The notes under the pieces were generated by a model. It ran no database searches, had not been told where the DNA came from, and saw only the letters and a list, made by a program, of their open reading frames with translations. Source: Strigops habroptila (Eukaryota > Chordata > Aves > Psittaciformes > Psittacidae). From it: 64,000 nucleotides of DNA. A program made the position numbers and the translations under genes. This document shows, one piece after another, positions 13,201 through 25,640 of this stretch (positions are counted from its first letter, which is position 1; the number at the start of each line of letters is the position of its first letter). The DNA is taken from positions 25,372,995-25,436,994 of the forward strand of contig NC_044277.2 of the NCBI RefSeq assembly GCF_004027225.2, in the 5' to 3' direction.

Positions 13201-15169
13201 TTTGTAATGGAGAAATAACAATTTATGTCAACATAGATTTAATACTAGCTCTTTTGCTAGTTCTATAATGACATGGTTACCATTCCAGCTTACTAAAATT
13301 TAAGTGTGTTGCTTAATGTTTAAAAAAAAACTGGGGGAGGGACAAAGAGACTAAGGTTAGAAAAACACCTCCAAGGCCATGCTGCTTATTTTTCTTGCAG
13401 TATTTCTTAGGGAAAATGATGTGGCTGATACAAATTTCAAGACTGGTTTGAGTTACACTGTGTGAGAAAGAAGTTGCCAGCAGGCTCAAGGTGGGAGGCC
13501 AGATGACACACAGCATATTACCTTCACAGAAAGATCAGACTGAATTTCTGGTATTTCCAAAGCAACATCTTTAAACTTTCACTGTTCCTTAATGAAGTCT
13601 CTTACCCATGTACATCTTTCTTGTTGTACTTTCAATTCATTTAAAAAACTAGCGTTGTTGCCTAGATGGGAAAGAAGCAGAGAATTTGATTTTTAGATTA
13701 TTTACCTCCAAAATGTCTATGTAGGATTACTGAAGTATTTTGGGTCCTCCTTATTTTTGTAATGTAATTATCATCTTTTTCTGCAGATATTTTCAGTTTT
13801 ATATCTGTAACTGATACTACTGCGTGTACTATTTATCATTTTCTCAGAGAAAACTTGAAATTCTTTGAATTCTTGCTATTTAAGGGATACCCTTACAACA
13901 CACTGCACATAGTTTCTAACCATTTCAGAGAGATAAAACACAAAGCACCTTGAAGAAATTATTTTTTCATACAAGATTTATTTCTATTGAACATCAATGT
14001 GAAAGGTATAATACACCTCCTGAGGAGCTCTGCAAGCTTGGAGCCTCTCACCTTGAGCAGGCTGTGTGGCAGGGAGCCCCAAATACCCACCAGAGGAGCT
14101 ATAGAGAGCGTGCAGGCTTCCATGAGGGTCTTCTGGCTGTATAAAATGCAATCACTGCAGAGTCTTCCCTTCAGAAATCCGAGTTTGACAAACTGACATT
14201 CTCTGATTACTGTTTTTTTCTTTCATCAAAAATTACTCAACTAACTCTGATGAGTGCTGGAGAGGGCTGGAAGAGCCGACAGTGCTATTTATAGTCACTG
14301 TACCTTTCTTATTTAGAAGTAAGAAAACAGTACTTTACGTTCCTTTTAACATAAATGCACACTATTGTTATTTTGATGGAAAGGTCGATGAACTAGAAAG
14401 AGTGCTTTAAAAAAAATATTTAACCTCTCATTTTCATCCTCTGAGTTTTAATTGTCTCATTTCTGTTTTGATGCTGGTAATGTCAAATATTAACCTTTTA
14501 GATCAAAATTTTCCATCCCAGGTGTCTGTCTCAGGCATATTCTCACTGCACTTTCTGTTAAAATAATACTGTTTTTCCAGGAATGAAAGCAGGGGGAAAA
14601 TTAAACAATTTTTTATGCTTAAATAAAACCACATACCCAGAAAAATCCAGCTATCCCTGCAATACACTTTTTAGAGTGGTTTGGCAGGATCAGTTGGAGT
14701 TGTGCCAGGCATGTTTTCAACTCTCCTGGAAAAGTGAGCTGAAATGCAGCCAACTTAGAAAAGTTTCACCTGTGTGTTCTCTGCAGATGTCTGCTAGTAG
14801 TAGTCAGCTAAAAATCTCCGAACACCTATTTTATGCTGGTGCCTGTTTCCTCTCACCTGGTCAAATTGGGACCTTCATTCTGGAGGTGCAGAAAATACGC
14901 ATGGCTTTACTGTAACTCCTTCTACTGTACCTGAAAGAAGAAAGGATTGCCTCCTCCAGTACTGCAGACTGTTTCATTGGCAACTGAGCAATATGATAGA
15001 AGGAAAAAAATAACACAGGGTGTCAGGATGAAGAAGCATCCTAGAAGGGGATAGTGAGGCAAAACAGGCAGAAAAAACAACCTGTTAGACCAAACAATAG
15101 GAATAAACCGCACTATGGAAAACGAGGAAGAAATGCCTAATAATTACATAAGCACATTAAATTCTGATT
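10281..15169. other. Intergenic sequence between PIP4P2 and C8orf88, part 1
   Basis: No exon of a known gene was recognised. It holds a GT/TG-rich block with G runs near 11390-11430 and scattered short ORFs, the longest being 110 codons on + at 14583-14915, with no recognisable domain. Slightly more GC-rich patches (12380-12630, 14020-14140) stand out but are unassigned. Confidence 0.5.
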
Positions 15170-15438
15170 TATGGATAGGACAAGGAGTGGCTTTAAACTG
15201 AAAGAGAGTAGGTTTAGATTAGATGTTATGAAGAAATTCTTCACCATGAGGGTGGTGAGGCACTGGAATAGGCTGCCTGGAAAACTGTGGCTGCCCCATC
15301 TCTCCTAGTGTTCAAGGCCAGGCTGGACGGGGCTTTGAGCAACCTGGTATAGTAGAAGGTGTCCCTGCCTGTGGCAGGGGAACTGGACTAGATGGTGTTT
15401 ACGGTCCCTTCCAGCCCAAACCGTTCTGTGATTCCACT
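15170..15438 (+). mobile_element. CR1 LINE 3' fragment
   Basis: Sense-oriented CR1 3' end. Landmarks in order are ATAGGACAAGGAGTGG, TTTAGATTAGATGTTATGAAG, GTGGTGAGGCACTGGAATAGG, TTCAAGGCCAGGCTGGA, GGTGTCCCTGCC, CTTCCAGCCCAAACC and a GTGATTCC tail. It is 5'-truncated, as most CR1 copies are, and carries no ORF. Confidence 0.93.
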
Positions 15439-18400
15439 CTGAGATTAACAGCACATTCGTGATCCCCACAAGTTTCCTCCATCAGCACTGTCCGATGTGA
15501 CCTAGGGACCTTGGAGTTCCTGGTAGAAGTGCCCTGAGCTTGACAGCACACAGAGACAACCTGCATGTCCCAGGAAAAGGGGAGCCAATATGAACTTCAG
15601 AGTTAAAGCTATCCCCAAGGGCCAAAACAACTAAGAAACAAGAACTACAATAGCAATCTTAATTTCTGCATTTTTTAAACTATAAATGAGTAAATGTCAC
15701 CTACAGAGCTATTGTATTTGTTGTTATATTTAGATTGTCTAACCTGGACACTAGGAAGCTAATGGAGCTAAGCAAAATTGTTAAAAATGAATGCACAAAA
15801 CAAAACAAAGAATCAGAGCCTGCTATGAAACAGCTTAGACCTTCCTCAGAGATCCGGCCCTCTCACACACACGCAAAAGGAGTTTCTCACTGTTGTTATG
15901 CATTAATCTCTAAATTGGTTTGCAGTCAGCCCTCTTTACCAGCCTGACAAGGCTGATGAAACACTCATCACTGTAAGCATTGCTGTGTATCTACTGTCAC
16001 ACAGCCCTATCACCAGAACCGTCCCCAAATGCATGAATTTTATTCCGATTAGAAATACACTAAGGTGGCCTCATTTACATATTGCTGAACAGATGCTGTA
16101 GATTTCCTGAAAAATCACTTTAATCTTCCTTTCTATTCAAAATACTTCCAATTTTGTTTAAAGTGTCAGCAGTATCAGAGGTGATATGCAATAGACTTCA
16201 TGGACTGGCAGGCTTGAAGCAAATAAATACCTTTTCTGGGTGTTAGCAGTGAAAAGAAGACACAACCTTACAAATGGGGGTTTCTTTCCAAATTTGGAAA
16301 ACATAATGTAGCAGCTGTTATTGATAATAAAACCTCAGATGTACAAATACATTATAGTTTACTTTGCAAAGGCAGAAATGGTGTAGTCATAAGACACTGT
16401 ATAGTTCTGGTATTACATCTGAGGCAGGAAGCTTAACAAGAATGCTTTTTCCAGATTAGCAAAGGAAAAACCAGAGAGAATAAACCTTTCTTTCTTCATC
16501 TTTGTTTTAAAAGGCAAAAAACATTATCTGTTAAATATCAAAAAGTGCAAAACCAGTCTGCAGCCCTTCTGATTCAATTTAGTTTAAAACAAAAATCTAG
16601 TGCGTTTGATTTTTTTTTTTTTTTTTTAAAAGAAATCCGAACTGAAAGCTTGAGATATATCTTATTTTGGAAGACAGTAAATAAAAGCTTTCCATAGTTT
16701 CTTACCTGGTGAATTACAGACAGAATACTGTTGCCTCCTTTAATTCAGGCTTTGCCAAACAAACTATTGAATTTTCCTATGCTTTTATCATTAAGAAGAC
16801 AGAGCAGGTCAAGAGTGTGGGGAGCCCAATGCCATGCTTCACTGCCTGTGGGAAAAGCAATGTTCCTGTCACGCACCGCCAGCACAATACTGTGTTGGGT
16901 GTGACACTGCCCTTCCCTCCACCAGAGAAGTCTCCTGGCTGCAGCAGCAGTCAGCCATCAGTACAGTGACAGGAGCAAGAACTTCTAGCACTGACAGAAA
17001 AGGCAGCATTACCACAGCAGAATTTATAATCTTGTTATGCCCAAAAAAGCCCATGTACTTCTAATACAGCGTTAAGTGTATTGGACTGTTGCTAATACCA
17101 CGAGTAGGCAGAGGAAAAAGAAAACGGTAACATTTACAATTCAAATGCTTATATTTGTGAAATTTAATTTACTTCCCTACTAGGATTATCTGCTTTCAGT
17201 TTCACACTTGTAAGCACACAGGCTGGATGAGCTAGAAGGCTCGAATGGAATTTTCAAGTAACAGCAGATCCTAATCTTGGCTTGAAGGAAAGCATTGGTG
17301 TGAGCTGATTTAATGAGATACTGATGTGAGGTGACTGAACCCTAAGTTTCCTATTTCATTATTATTTATGGAATCCCTGTCATTCTTCTAAGTCTATAAT
17401 CTTTCCTAAATCAATAACGAATATATGCGTTAAAGAATGTAATATTTCTGTGATATTTCCTTGACTAGAGTGACATAACTTTTTCTGTTTAGTACATCTA
17501 TCTATAATACAGTTTTAACGATGGCCATATTGCTAACTTTGCTTGGATTCAAGACATCAAAGTTAGGATCTACTTATCTTGCAAAAAAGATATTGCTGAT
17601 AAGAGATTGATACCACTGGAATCCTTGGAAGTCGCTTTGCAACAGTGCGATCAGACTGAACAACGAAACTCCGTGAACCAGGGCAGCCCATGCTTAATCA
17701 TCAGTATGGAATAGTAACATCCATGTTTTAACTTCCCAAATACATGTGTCTACCCCTGGTTGGTTGGGGTGTGGAGAGAGGGTCACAGCAGCTCACCTGA
17801 TGATTTCTTATTAGAACTGAATCACCTAGTAACAGATGTCTGTGAAGAATGTCTGCGAAGACTCCCTCTAAAATCTCAGCTTCCTAAATGCTTTTGTGCT
17901 TAATTAAAAAACTGTTAGATTAAAAGCTAAATAAATCTGGAAATGGGTTATCTTTGTTGATCAAAGTACAGTTAATATGTTATTAAAAGACTTTTCTAGA
18001 AAAGCTCAGGTTTCTCATAAAGCTTGGTTTTTAATTGCAGTGGCATTTAAAACATGAAAAGTGAAATACTTGGCCTGAACATCTTTTTATGGTTACAGCC
18101 TTTGAGGAATAATGTCATTTTTTTTGCTACATCGTATATAAATAGAGACTTTTTCCCCCAAAATGTCTTTCACTACACTTGCATGAGAAACATGAAATCT
18201 AGAATGAAGCTCGCCATAAAAATACTTATACAAATATATTTTTTAAAAACTGTAATATAAGCCATGGTAGAATAATATGAAATAAAAGATAAGATGTACT
18301 AGTATAAATTTGTTCCAGGCCAAGAGATATATTACTGTAATACTTTTAAAGCCCTAAAAAAATAAGATTTATAAATTAAAGAAATACCTGTAACTACCTT

Positions 18401-18737
18401 GAGGGACCAAAAGTCTCTGTAAGCATATGCTCATGGAACAGACTGATTAAACAAACAGTATTTCCTACAGAAGAAATGAGAACTTGATCTGATTTCTTTA
18501 TGTTTCCTTTTTCTTTTTAGTAAGATGAATTGACAATCCTTTAGTTTTTGCCAGTAAAAGGGGTCACATCCTGTGCTTATTCTCAATAACGTCAGGATGG
18601 CGACTGTTCATTCTGCTGGCAGTGAATTTCTTTATTCCACTTCATATACTGAAAAAGAGACCTTTGCGTATTCAAAAAAAATCAAATTAATTTTAATTCC
18701 TCTGTAGTGGTTGTAGGCCTTCAGGTCCAGAATAGGA
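15439..18737. other. Intergenic sequence, part 2
   Basis: AT-rich with a T-run near 16610-16627. Overlapping ORFs at 16709-17064 on both strands are short and do not look like each other's translation of a known domain. No gene was recognised. Confidence 0.5.
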
Positions 18738-18828
18738 TTTTTGTCCCTGCCCATGGCAAGGGGGTTGGAACTAGATGATTTTAAGGTCCTTTCCAACCCA
18801 AACCATTCTGTGATTCTATGATTCTAGG
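18738..18828 (+). mobile_element. CR1 LINE 3' tail fragment
   Basis: A short sense CR1 tail: GTCCCTGCCCATGGCAAGG, GGTTGGAACTAGATGATTTTAAGG, TTCCAACCCAAACCATTCTG, then TGATTCTATGATTCTA. The intact terminal octamer repeats suggest a relatively well-kept end. Confidence 0.93.
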
Positions 18829-21800
18829 TACTATTTTTTTTTTTTTTATATTAATCTCTGTTTGGTTAATGACAGCAGCAATTCTGCTGTTTCTGTCTGT
18901 TCCTTATTCTCATTTGCTGTTATGGTGACCTTTGCTTTTCCCTACCTTTGTCACTGTTTAAGTGCACACAGTAAATTACAGGATAAAATCCAGAGCATGC
19001 AGGTGAGAAAAAACACCTTCTTGGCCAGAACAACCTGTTGTCCCGAGTTATGAAAACAGCTGAAATGGGATGGGTCCATAGCTACAATGAAGTGGCAAGC
19101 TTAGATAACTGAGAATTAGTATATGCTCTGGAGCATATAACTGTACAGTTTGGCATCTTTTGGCAGGGGTAATCTCCTGTAGGCAATGCCAGCCAATCCC
19201 CATAATGAATCCCTTAGTGCACCCCAGTGCAAGACTTCACTCGCCAGAGCCTTCCTGCTTCTGGCAATCAGTTTCTATTGCAAGGAGTCCCTGCCCAGAC
19301 AGGAGTTAATTCAACTATCAAACTGCTGTTTCTGGCAGAGAAAAGGCATCCACTAAGTCAACAGACAGAACTTCCAGTGCTAGACTTTCTTCTGCATTCG
19401 AGATTATCTCTGCTGTAGGTTTGTGTATGCTCCAGACTTTTTCAGGACAAGACTAAGGCTCATCCCCTGCCTGCTTCCAGAGAGAATGGGGAGTGTGAAC
19501 TACAAAGAGCTACCAATATGTTCCCGTCCTTTTCATTATTGTAACATCTGCTGGATATTACACAAAGTGTTATCTGTCCTGCAGTATACATAGAGGTGCG
19601 AAGACAGAAAGGGCTGGAAAGCACATTTACTGGACAAAGCTTTTGAAACCCTGAGACAAACACATATAGAACACAGAAATGAAGGCGACTTATGACATAA
19701 TGCAGAAAGATCAGGATGCAGTTTATACTGACTGCTGTCTTGACAGTTCATCTTTACAAGCTATTAGATATACACTACCACCTAGAAGAACAGTTAAGAT
19801 AGATACAAACTTAAATGTTGCAGAAATACTAATCTCTTTCTCTTGTAAGTAAATTAAGTGGCAATATAAGTAAGAAACTTACTTATTAAATTTTGATTCC
19901 ATATAAATCAGCCATACTTCACATTTAGAAAAAGCTAAACGAGATTAGAGTTATTCCACTCCAATTTTACGATAATATATTTCAGGGACAAAGCAACTCT
20001 GCTTTCCCAGGGTGCATGACAATGAACTTATTTACAAAGATTAATTTTCACTTAGGTATTTCCTACCCTTGTATGTATATACACACACATCTGAACACGT
20101 AACAGTGTTACTATCTTGAAATTGTATTTCCTATTTGGCATGTATACTAAAATTGGCAACAATTCTGATAACCGTCTTTCTCCACAGCTATGATATAAAC
20201 AGATTATTATCTCCATCCAGAAAAGCATGAATGCATGGTTTTAATGTGTGCAATTTTCATAATCACTACTCTTTTGCACAGCTAATACATGTTTCCTTGT
20301 GTCATATTCCAAACTTTGGTCTTTTTTTTTCCTGTTATGCTGTTGGTTCTGGCTCTTCTATTCCCATTGTACTGTGTCTTTACTTATAAGTACTGGTTTT
20401 GGTGCTATTTGCTGAGTCATGCTGAATTTTTAGTCTGAATCTACCGGTAGCAGTGCCTTAGTCATTACAGACTACATATACTCCTCGTACTAAAAGCTAT
20501 GACAATGATCTCTGTCAGCATAACAACTAAACCCAATTCCCATGACTGAAATACCTGAAAGCAAAATTCTGCATTCTACTGGAGCATGAGCTGATTTCTC
20601 TTGAATGTTCAGATTCAGAGAATACTCCAGTATATATATTTTTAGGTCTTGCAATTCAGCTATGATAGTTGTATCACATGTAATAATTCAGAGAAAGGAA
20701 TCTATACAAATATTTGGTGAAATTCTGGGCCAAACCCAGGAAAAAAGGACAAAACTTGCAATAAATTCATTAAGCCACAGCTTCAGAATTCCAGTCTCCC
20801 AAAGCAAATTGAGCTCTTCCAGGATATTATCAACTATTAAATGCAAGAGTCTGTCCTTGTGCATGTATAAAAACATACAAAAGAAATATATATAGTTAAA
20901 AAAAAACCTGTCTACTAATAAGTGTATGTGTACATAGATTATAAAACTTTGTTGTTCTGAATAATATTAGATGTGAATTTTTATTGATTGATTCGTGCAA
21001 GACCACAAATCTTTCCTATCTTCTTTCTCCTATGCTTTTGATAATACAAAGAAATAAGCAAGTAGTAGCTATTTTGATACCTTCTGATATCCTCCTTCAT
21101 ATACAAAGTTAGTTCATCAAGCCGTTTGCTGCCATCTGGCAATTTTCCTTCTCTAGGGATGAACTGTCCCATGGCATCTTCTTCCACTATCCCATTCAAT
21201 CACAGCAAAATGAAGCTCTGCATGAGATGTCTCCTCCACATGCCAGTTCCTTCAACAGAGGCACAGTTTTGTGTATTAAAACCAAAGGGGCAACTCTGAG
21301 AAGCATGCAGTCCCTGTGCTGGTCCAGGCAGCAAGAGCAGATCCTGCTGCCTAGGAAAAACCTCTGTGACATACAGAGCCTACAGGTTCCATCAGCATTT
21401 CTGCCTTTTAATCCTCCTGCCAGTAGCTTCTGGGATCCCCTTCAAGAAGCAGGATGTGCAGGTGGCTTTTCAGAGCCTACAAAAGAAGGTCAGTTGACAT
21501 TTTGATGATCGGTGTCTGCAGTTACTAGGAATATTCAGTTCACACAGCCTGAACGCTCTGTTCAGTTCAGGTGTGGTAATTAACCTCTGCAATTCAGTAC
21601 TGTCATCTCTCAATGGTGAGAGACGAGTAAGGCAGTCCTCCCCCCAGATAATGAATGCTTAATTTTGAGATGTCTTTTACATATTTAGTTATAAAATTTG
21701 TTTCATTTACCATTTGGGGATTTTTTTTGGTACTTGTATGGTGCCTTTGATCCATGTTGTCAAGATTTTTCTCCACATTCACAGAAATCAGAAATATTGA

Positions 21801-24800
21801 AGAAAAATGTTAACAATATGTTAAAATTAATGATCCTAGAAAATTAATCTTAAAGACAAAAATCCTAATCCGAGAAGCATGACAGTCTACAGAAATGAAA
21901 GTTTTGTATGTGAAGAAAATATATTTGCATATATTAATGTACATAGTATTATATGGTGATCATAAACATTCAAACCTCTTTGTATTTACATGTGGTAAGC
22001 AGTAAATACAGCAATAGTTTCCCACTTTAATTCAACAGTTCCCTAGTCAAAAAGAACAATACTCATGATGAATCCGAATTCTTAAATCTATTGAAGGAAC
22101 AGCATCAATATACAGTGCATAGCTTAACTTCAGGAACAGGCAGGGGGTAAAAAAGCTTTTGCGTTCTTTCCCTGTGCTGCTGCCACAGGACCAGTCACTG
22201 GTTTAGCTGTAGGAGCCACTTCACAAATGTGCAACAAAAATACTCTCTGTGCACCCATATACATTTACACATTCTCGTCTCTCGGTGTTTGTTCTGTTGA
22301 CGGACTAATAAGGCATGTAACATTGAAAATAATGTTTTGCTTTGTCATGAAATTACTTTGAAAGTGCCTTTGGGGGGGGTGGGGGGGAAGACTCCCAAAA
22401 AATACTGTTAAATAAATCACAATTACACATGCAAATAGACTGATTACATTTGGCTGCACAACTGAATATCAAATTACACTGGAAAAATGGCTTTTTAAAC
22501 TTCCAACTACAAGTCTGCCTCCAGGTTGACCCAGGAGTCCTTTCATTTCAGCACAAAGCCATTACTTTGCTAGTAAGTGCCATGCATTACAAAACTAAAA
22601 TCATGTGCAATTACAATTACATGCTCATTTAGATGTGCAGTTGCTCATTTTTATACATGCAATATTGATATTGTTTTTTTAAATGTTCTATGCTTTCCTG
22701 AACCCTATCTAGAAAAGGGAGTAAGTGTGACTGTGTGGCTTTCTGCAATCTATAGCCTTTAGGAGCAGAAGCAATATATTTTAAAAAGGAAATAATCTCT
22801 CTGATAAGTTCATCAAGCAGTTGGTTTTGCGGTGTTTTTTCCCTACATATATGCATTTTGTTCACACAGCAATAAAACCTTTAATAATTATATTTTGTTA
22901 CATATAATAAATCTTTTTTGGCTAGACCTGGCATTAGTTCTTTCATTAAATATTGTATATATCAGGTATTTGAGAGAACACTAGATTATCATCATGTAAT
23001 ATAAGAATATAAACAATACCAAATGAAGTAGAAATTTCCAGTAGATTAATTACTAGCACCAGGCAAACCGAGAGACAACTGATAAAGTGGAAGAAACGTT
23101 AGCTTATATTTTCATTTCCCACAATCAGAAGCAGAATTCTTTCTAGGCACAAGCCAAGTTGCTTAAGACAGCAGGTTGCTGGGACCTGCGAAATGGCTGT
23201 GGCCCAGTGCTCCCTCTGCCTACGCCGGACTGCTGGAAAGCTGGCCTCACTGCTACTGCTGGTATTGCCAACTCACGGGCAGCAGCATGTGAGGTGATAA
23301 CTACTCCTGCTGGGATTGTCAGCGTCTCAAAAAACAGCCATTACCAGCCCTAATATTCCCATCTTCCCAGCAGGCCCAGGAGCAACAAGCTTTGAAAGTA
23401 TCTGGCACGCTCCATGTCTTTCCTTTTGCCCTATTTCTGCGCCTGCTCCTTCTCCTTCCCTTACATATTAAAACCAACAGCCTAGTCTGCAGCCCATGTG
23501 AAATACACGAGTGAGTTTTTTTACTGTTTATGTCATCATTTGCATATTTAAACCTGCAAAAATACTGGAAGGATACATCACTCTACATAATACCATTTCG
23601 AAATGTCAACCAAAAAAAGGTTGCGTTGATCTTGTGCAAATCTGGTCTGCAGCACCTGGCACGCTTCTTTCAAAAAACACAATAGCCCCGTGAAAAACTG
23701 TACCTTTGTCTCGGCTGCCCCACTGACTGTAACTGTTCTGGAGTAGCAGCAGACATTTATGTGCGCTTACATATTATTAATTGGTAATTATTATGATGTA
23801 GAGAAATGGTTAACATAAATAACATGAATAGTTAACCGTGAATAGGGGAGTAACTGTTACATGATAGTCCTGTGAGAACAAATGACGGGTCAGAAGGAAC
23901 ATGATATATATTCCTGAGTATAAACGTATTAACTTGGGAGAAATTACTTCAAACCAGACTTAAATGGCAGCAAGTGGGTTCGCAAGCATGCAGATATACT
24001 GCATCAGTGTTTGCAAAAAGAATGTGATGGTGCACCATGCATGAACAATTCAGGAAATTAACTGGAAGATGATGTGTTATGAGAGAAGACTACAGGAGCA
24101 TGACTTCTGTATATAATAGCCTTTATTTCAGGGACGGTATTCAACTTTGCACACTTAAGAAAAATAAAAATCAGACTGCAGCAAAGAAGAACCAAGATGC
24201 TTGTTAGAACAAAACCAAAGTCTATATAACAAACCAGCACTGTAAACCTTTACACTGGATATTAATAATTACATACCTGTTATTTAAGTACTTGCTATTT
24301 ATATAATTAAATTACATACTTGATGTTAACTACCTATTCTGAACCTCTGGAGTCATAGTGAGTGAGTGCTATGAAATACTAAAAACCAAAACTAAACAAA
24401 AAACAGAACAAAAAACCAAAACAAACAAAAACTTTTCATTAACGTGTACTTAAGTAATGTAAATTAGGTGACTATCTGGAATCTCACAAATTAACATCAG
24501 GAAATTTTCGCCTGCCCCACTGCGAGTTAGCAGGGCATTTCCACTCTTATTGTGATTACCTGTTGTACGAAAAAATACATTTTCATTTCGAAAACATGCA
24601 GGATGCCATCACTTATGTAAACGAAAAGCTGGTGGCTGTTCTGCAGTCCCTCATACACAGGTAACTGGTGGCTGTGATACAGACAGGGAGGCAAGGGCTG
24701 TTTTCTGGTTCACAAACTGCACCTCACTGCTTTCCCAGGCCTGTGGATTTTACTTTTCTTTCTGGATGAATTTAGTTGTGGAGCCCTTGCAGTTGTGTTC

Positions 24801-24835
24801 AGAAGTCACTTATTTTCTCTTAATTTCTCCTCCCT
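18829..24835. other. Intergenic sequence, part 3
   Basis: About 6 kb, AT-rich, with an A/CAAA-rich block near 24385-24430 and G-rich runs near 22372-22388. No known gene is recognised. Two - strand ORFs with polar, helix-prone translations (20981-21199 and 22629-22865) are discussed as findings. They lack a family assignment and are not called genes. Confidence 0.5.
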
Positions 24836-24949
24836 GGCAGTGTTCAAGGCCAGGTTGGATGGGGCTTTGATCACCCTGCTCTAGTGGAAGGTGTCCCTGC
24901 CCGTGGCAGAGGGGTCACTCCAACCCGAACATTCTATGATTCCATGACT
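24836..24949 (+). mobile_element. CR1 LINE 3' tail next to the CpG island
   Basis: Sense CR1 tail: TGTTCAAGGCCAGGTTGG, GGGCTTTGATCACCC, CTAGTGGAAGGTGTCCCTGCC, CACTCCAACCCGAACATTCTATGATTCC. It ends about 65 bases before the GC-rich region begins and lies upstream of the inferred C8orf88 promoter. Confidence 0.92.
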
Positions 24950-25009
24950 ACGCTTCGTGGGACAGAGGAGTTCTACGGACACCATTTCCAGTCTCTCTCT
25001 GTCCTGACA

Positions 25010-25640
25010 CAAGACGGAGCTGGCGGCAGCGCCTTTCCCGCACCTTGGCAAGGCAGACAAAACCCTTCACGCCCCGAAAGGCACCCTTCACGTCTGCACC
25101 CCCTCCCTAGAACAGCAGGTAGCGGCCAGAAGCCACGGCAGCCACACCAGGGGCCGCCCAAGGCCGCCCCTCGGCTACCCACGCCACCCTCACCCGCTTG
25201 GGAGTGCGACCGTTAAACGGCCGCCGCCGCCTCATCGCTCCCGGGCCTCGGCTGTGGCGGCTGTCGCCAAGCTTGGGCCGCCCCCCGGGGTCCTGGGGCA
25301 CAGGGCGCTGTCCCACCCCTTGTCCCGGGTTGGGTGGGGGGCGCTGGTGCGGCTGGGGAGGCGGCCAGAGGTGGGCTGGGGAGGCGGCCAGAGGAGGGCT
25401 GCGGGTCGGTCTGAAGTGGGCTGGGGCAGCCCTCGAGGGCATGAGGGGCTGACAAGCAGCGAGGTGACTGTCCGGGGGACGCCGCGGCGGGCCCCTGAGC
25501 TACGCGGGAGGGAGGCGGCTTCTCTCCGGCTGGCGGGGAGCGGTGGTGGTTGCCTGTAGGTTGTGGTGGGGCTCTGGGTGGAACAGCGCTGTGCTGCTGG
25601 GCGAGGGGAGATGGTCAGGTTTTGGTTACTCGTGGGCCTG
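25010..25640 (+). promoter_or_regulatory. CpG island, inferred promoter and 5' end of C8orf88
   Basis: An abrupt rise in G+C and many CG dinucleotides contrast with AT-rich flanks. GC-box-like stretches (CCGCCCCTC near 25165) and a GCCGCCGCCGCC run near 25220 occur. It lies about 2.1 kb upstream of the first coding exon of C8orf88, so it is taken as that gene's promoter with a non-coding first exon (inference). Possible donors are GAG|GTGACT (GT at 25464) and TTT|GTAAGG (GT at 25886); neither can be proved. Long overlapping ORFs on both strands here are composition artefacts. Confidence 0.75.
25351..25394. repeat. Direct tandem duplication, period 23, inside the CpG island
   Basis: Two identical 21-base copies starting GGCTGGGGAGGCGGCC occur at 25351-25371 and 25374-25394. 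A partial third copy (GGGCTGGGGCAGCC) follows near 25420. Such GC-rich minisatellite units are common in bird CpG islands. Confidence 0.85.

Noticed and set aside
14583-14915. 110-codon + strand ORF in the intergenic region
   Set aside because: No domain, no splice or promoter context and ordinary AT-rich composition; compatible with chance.
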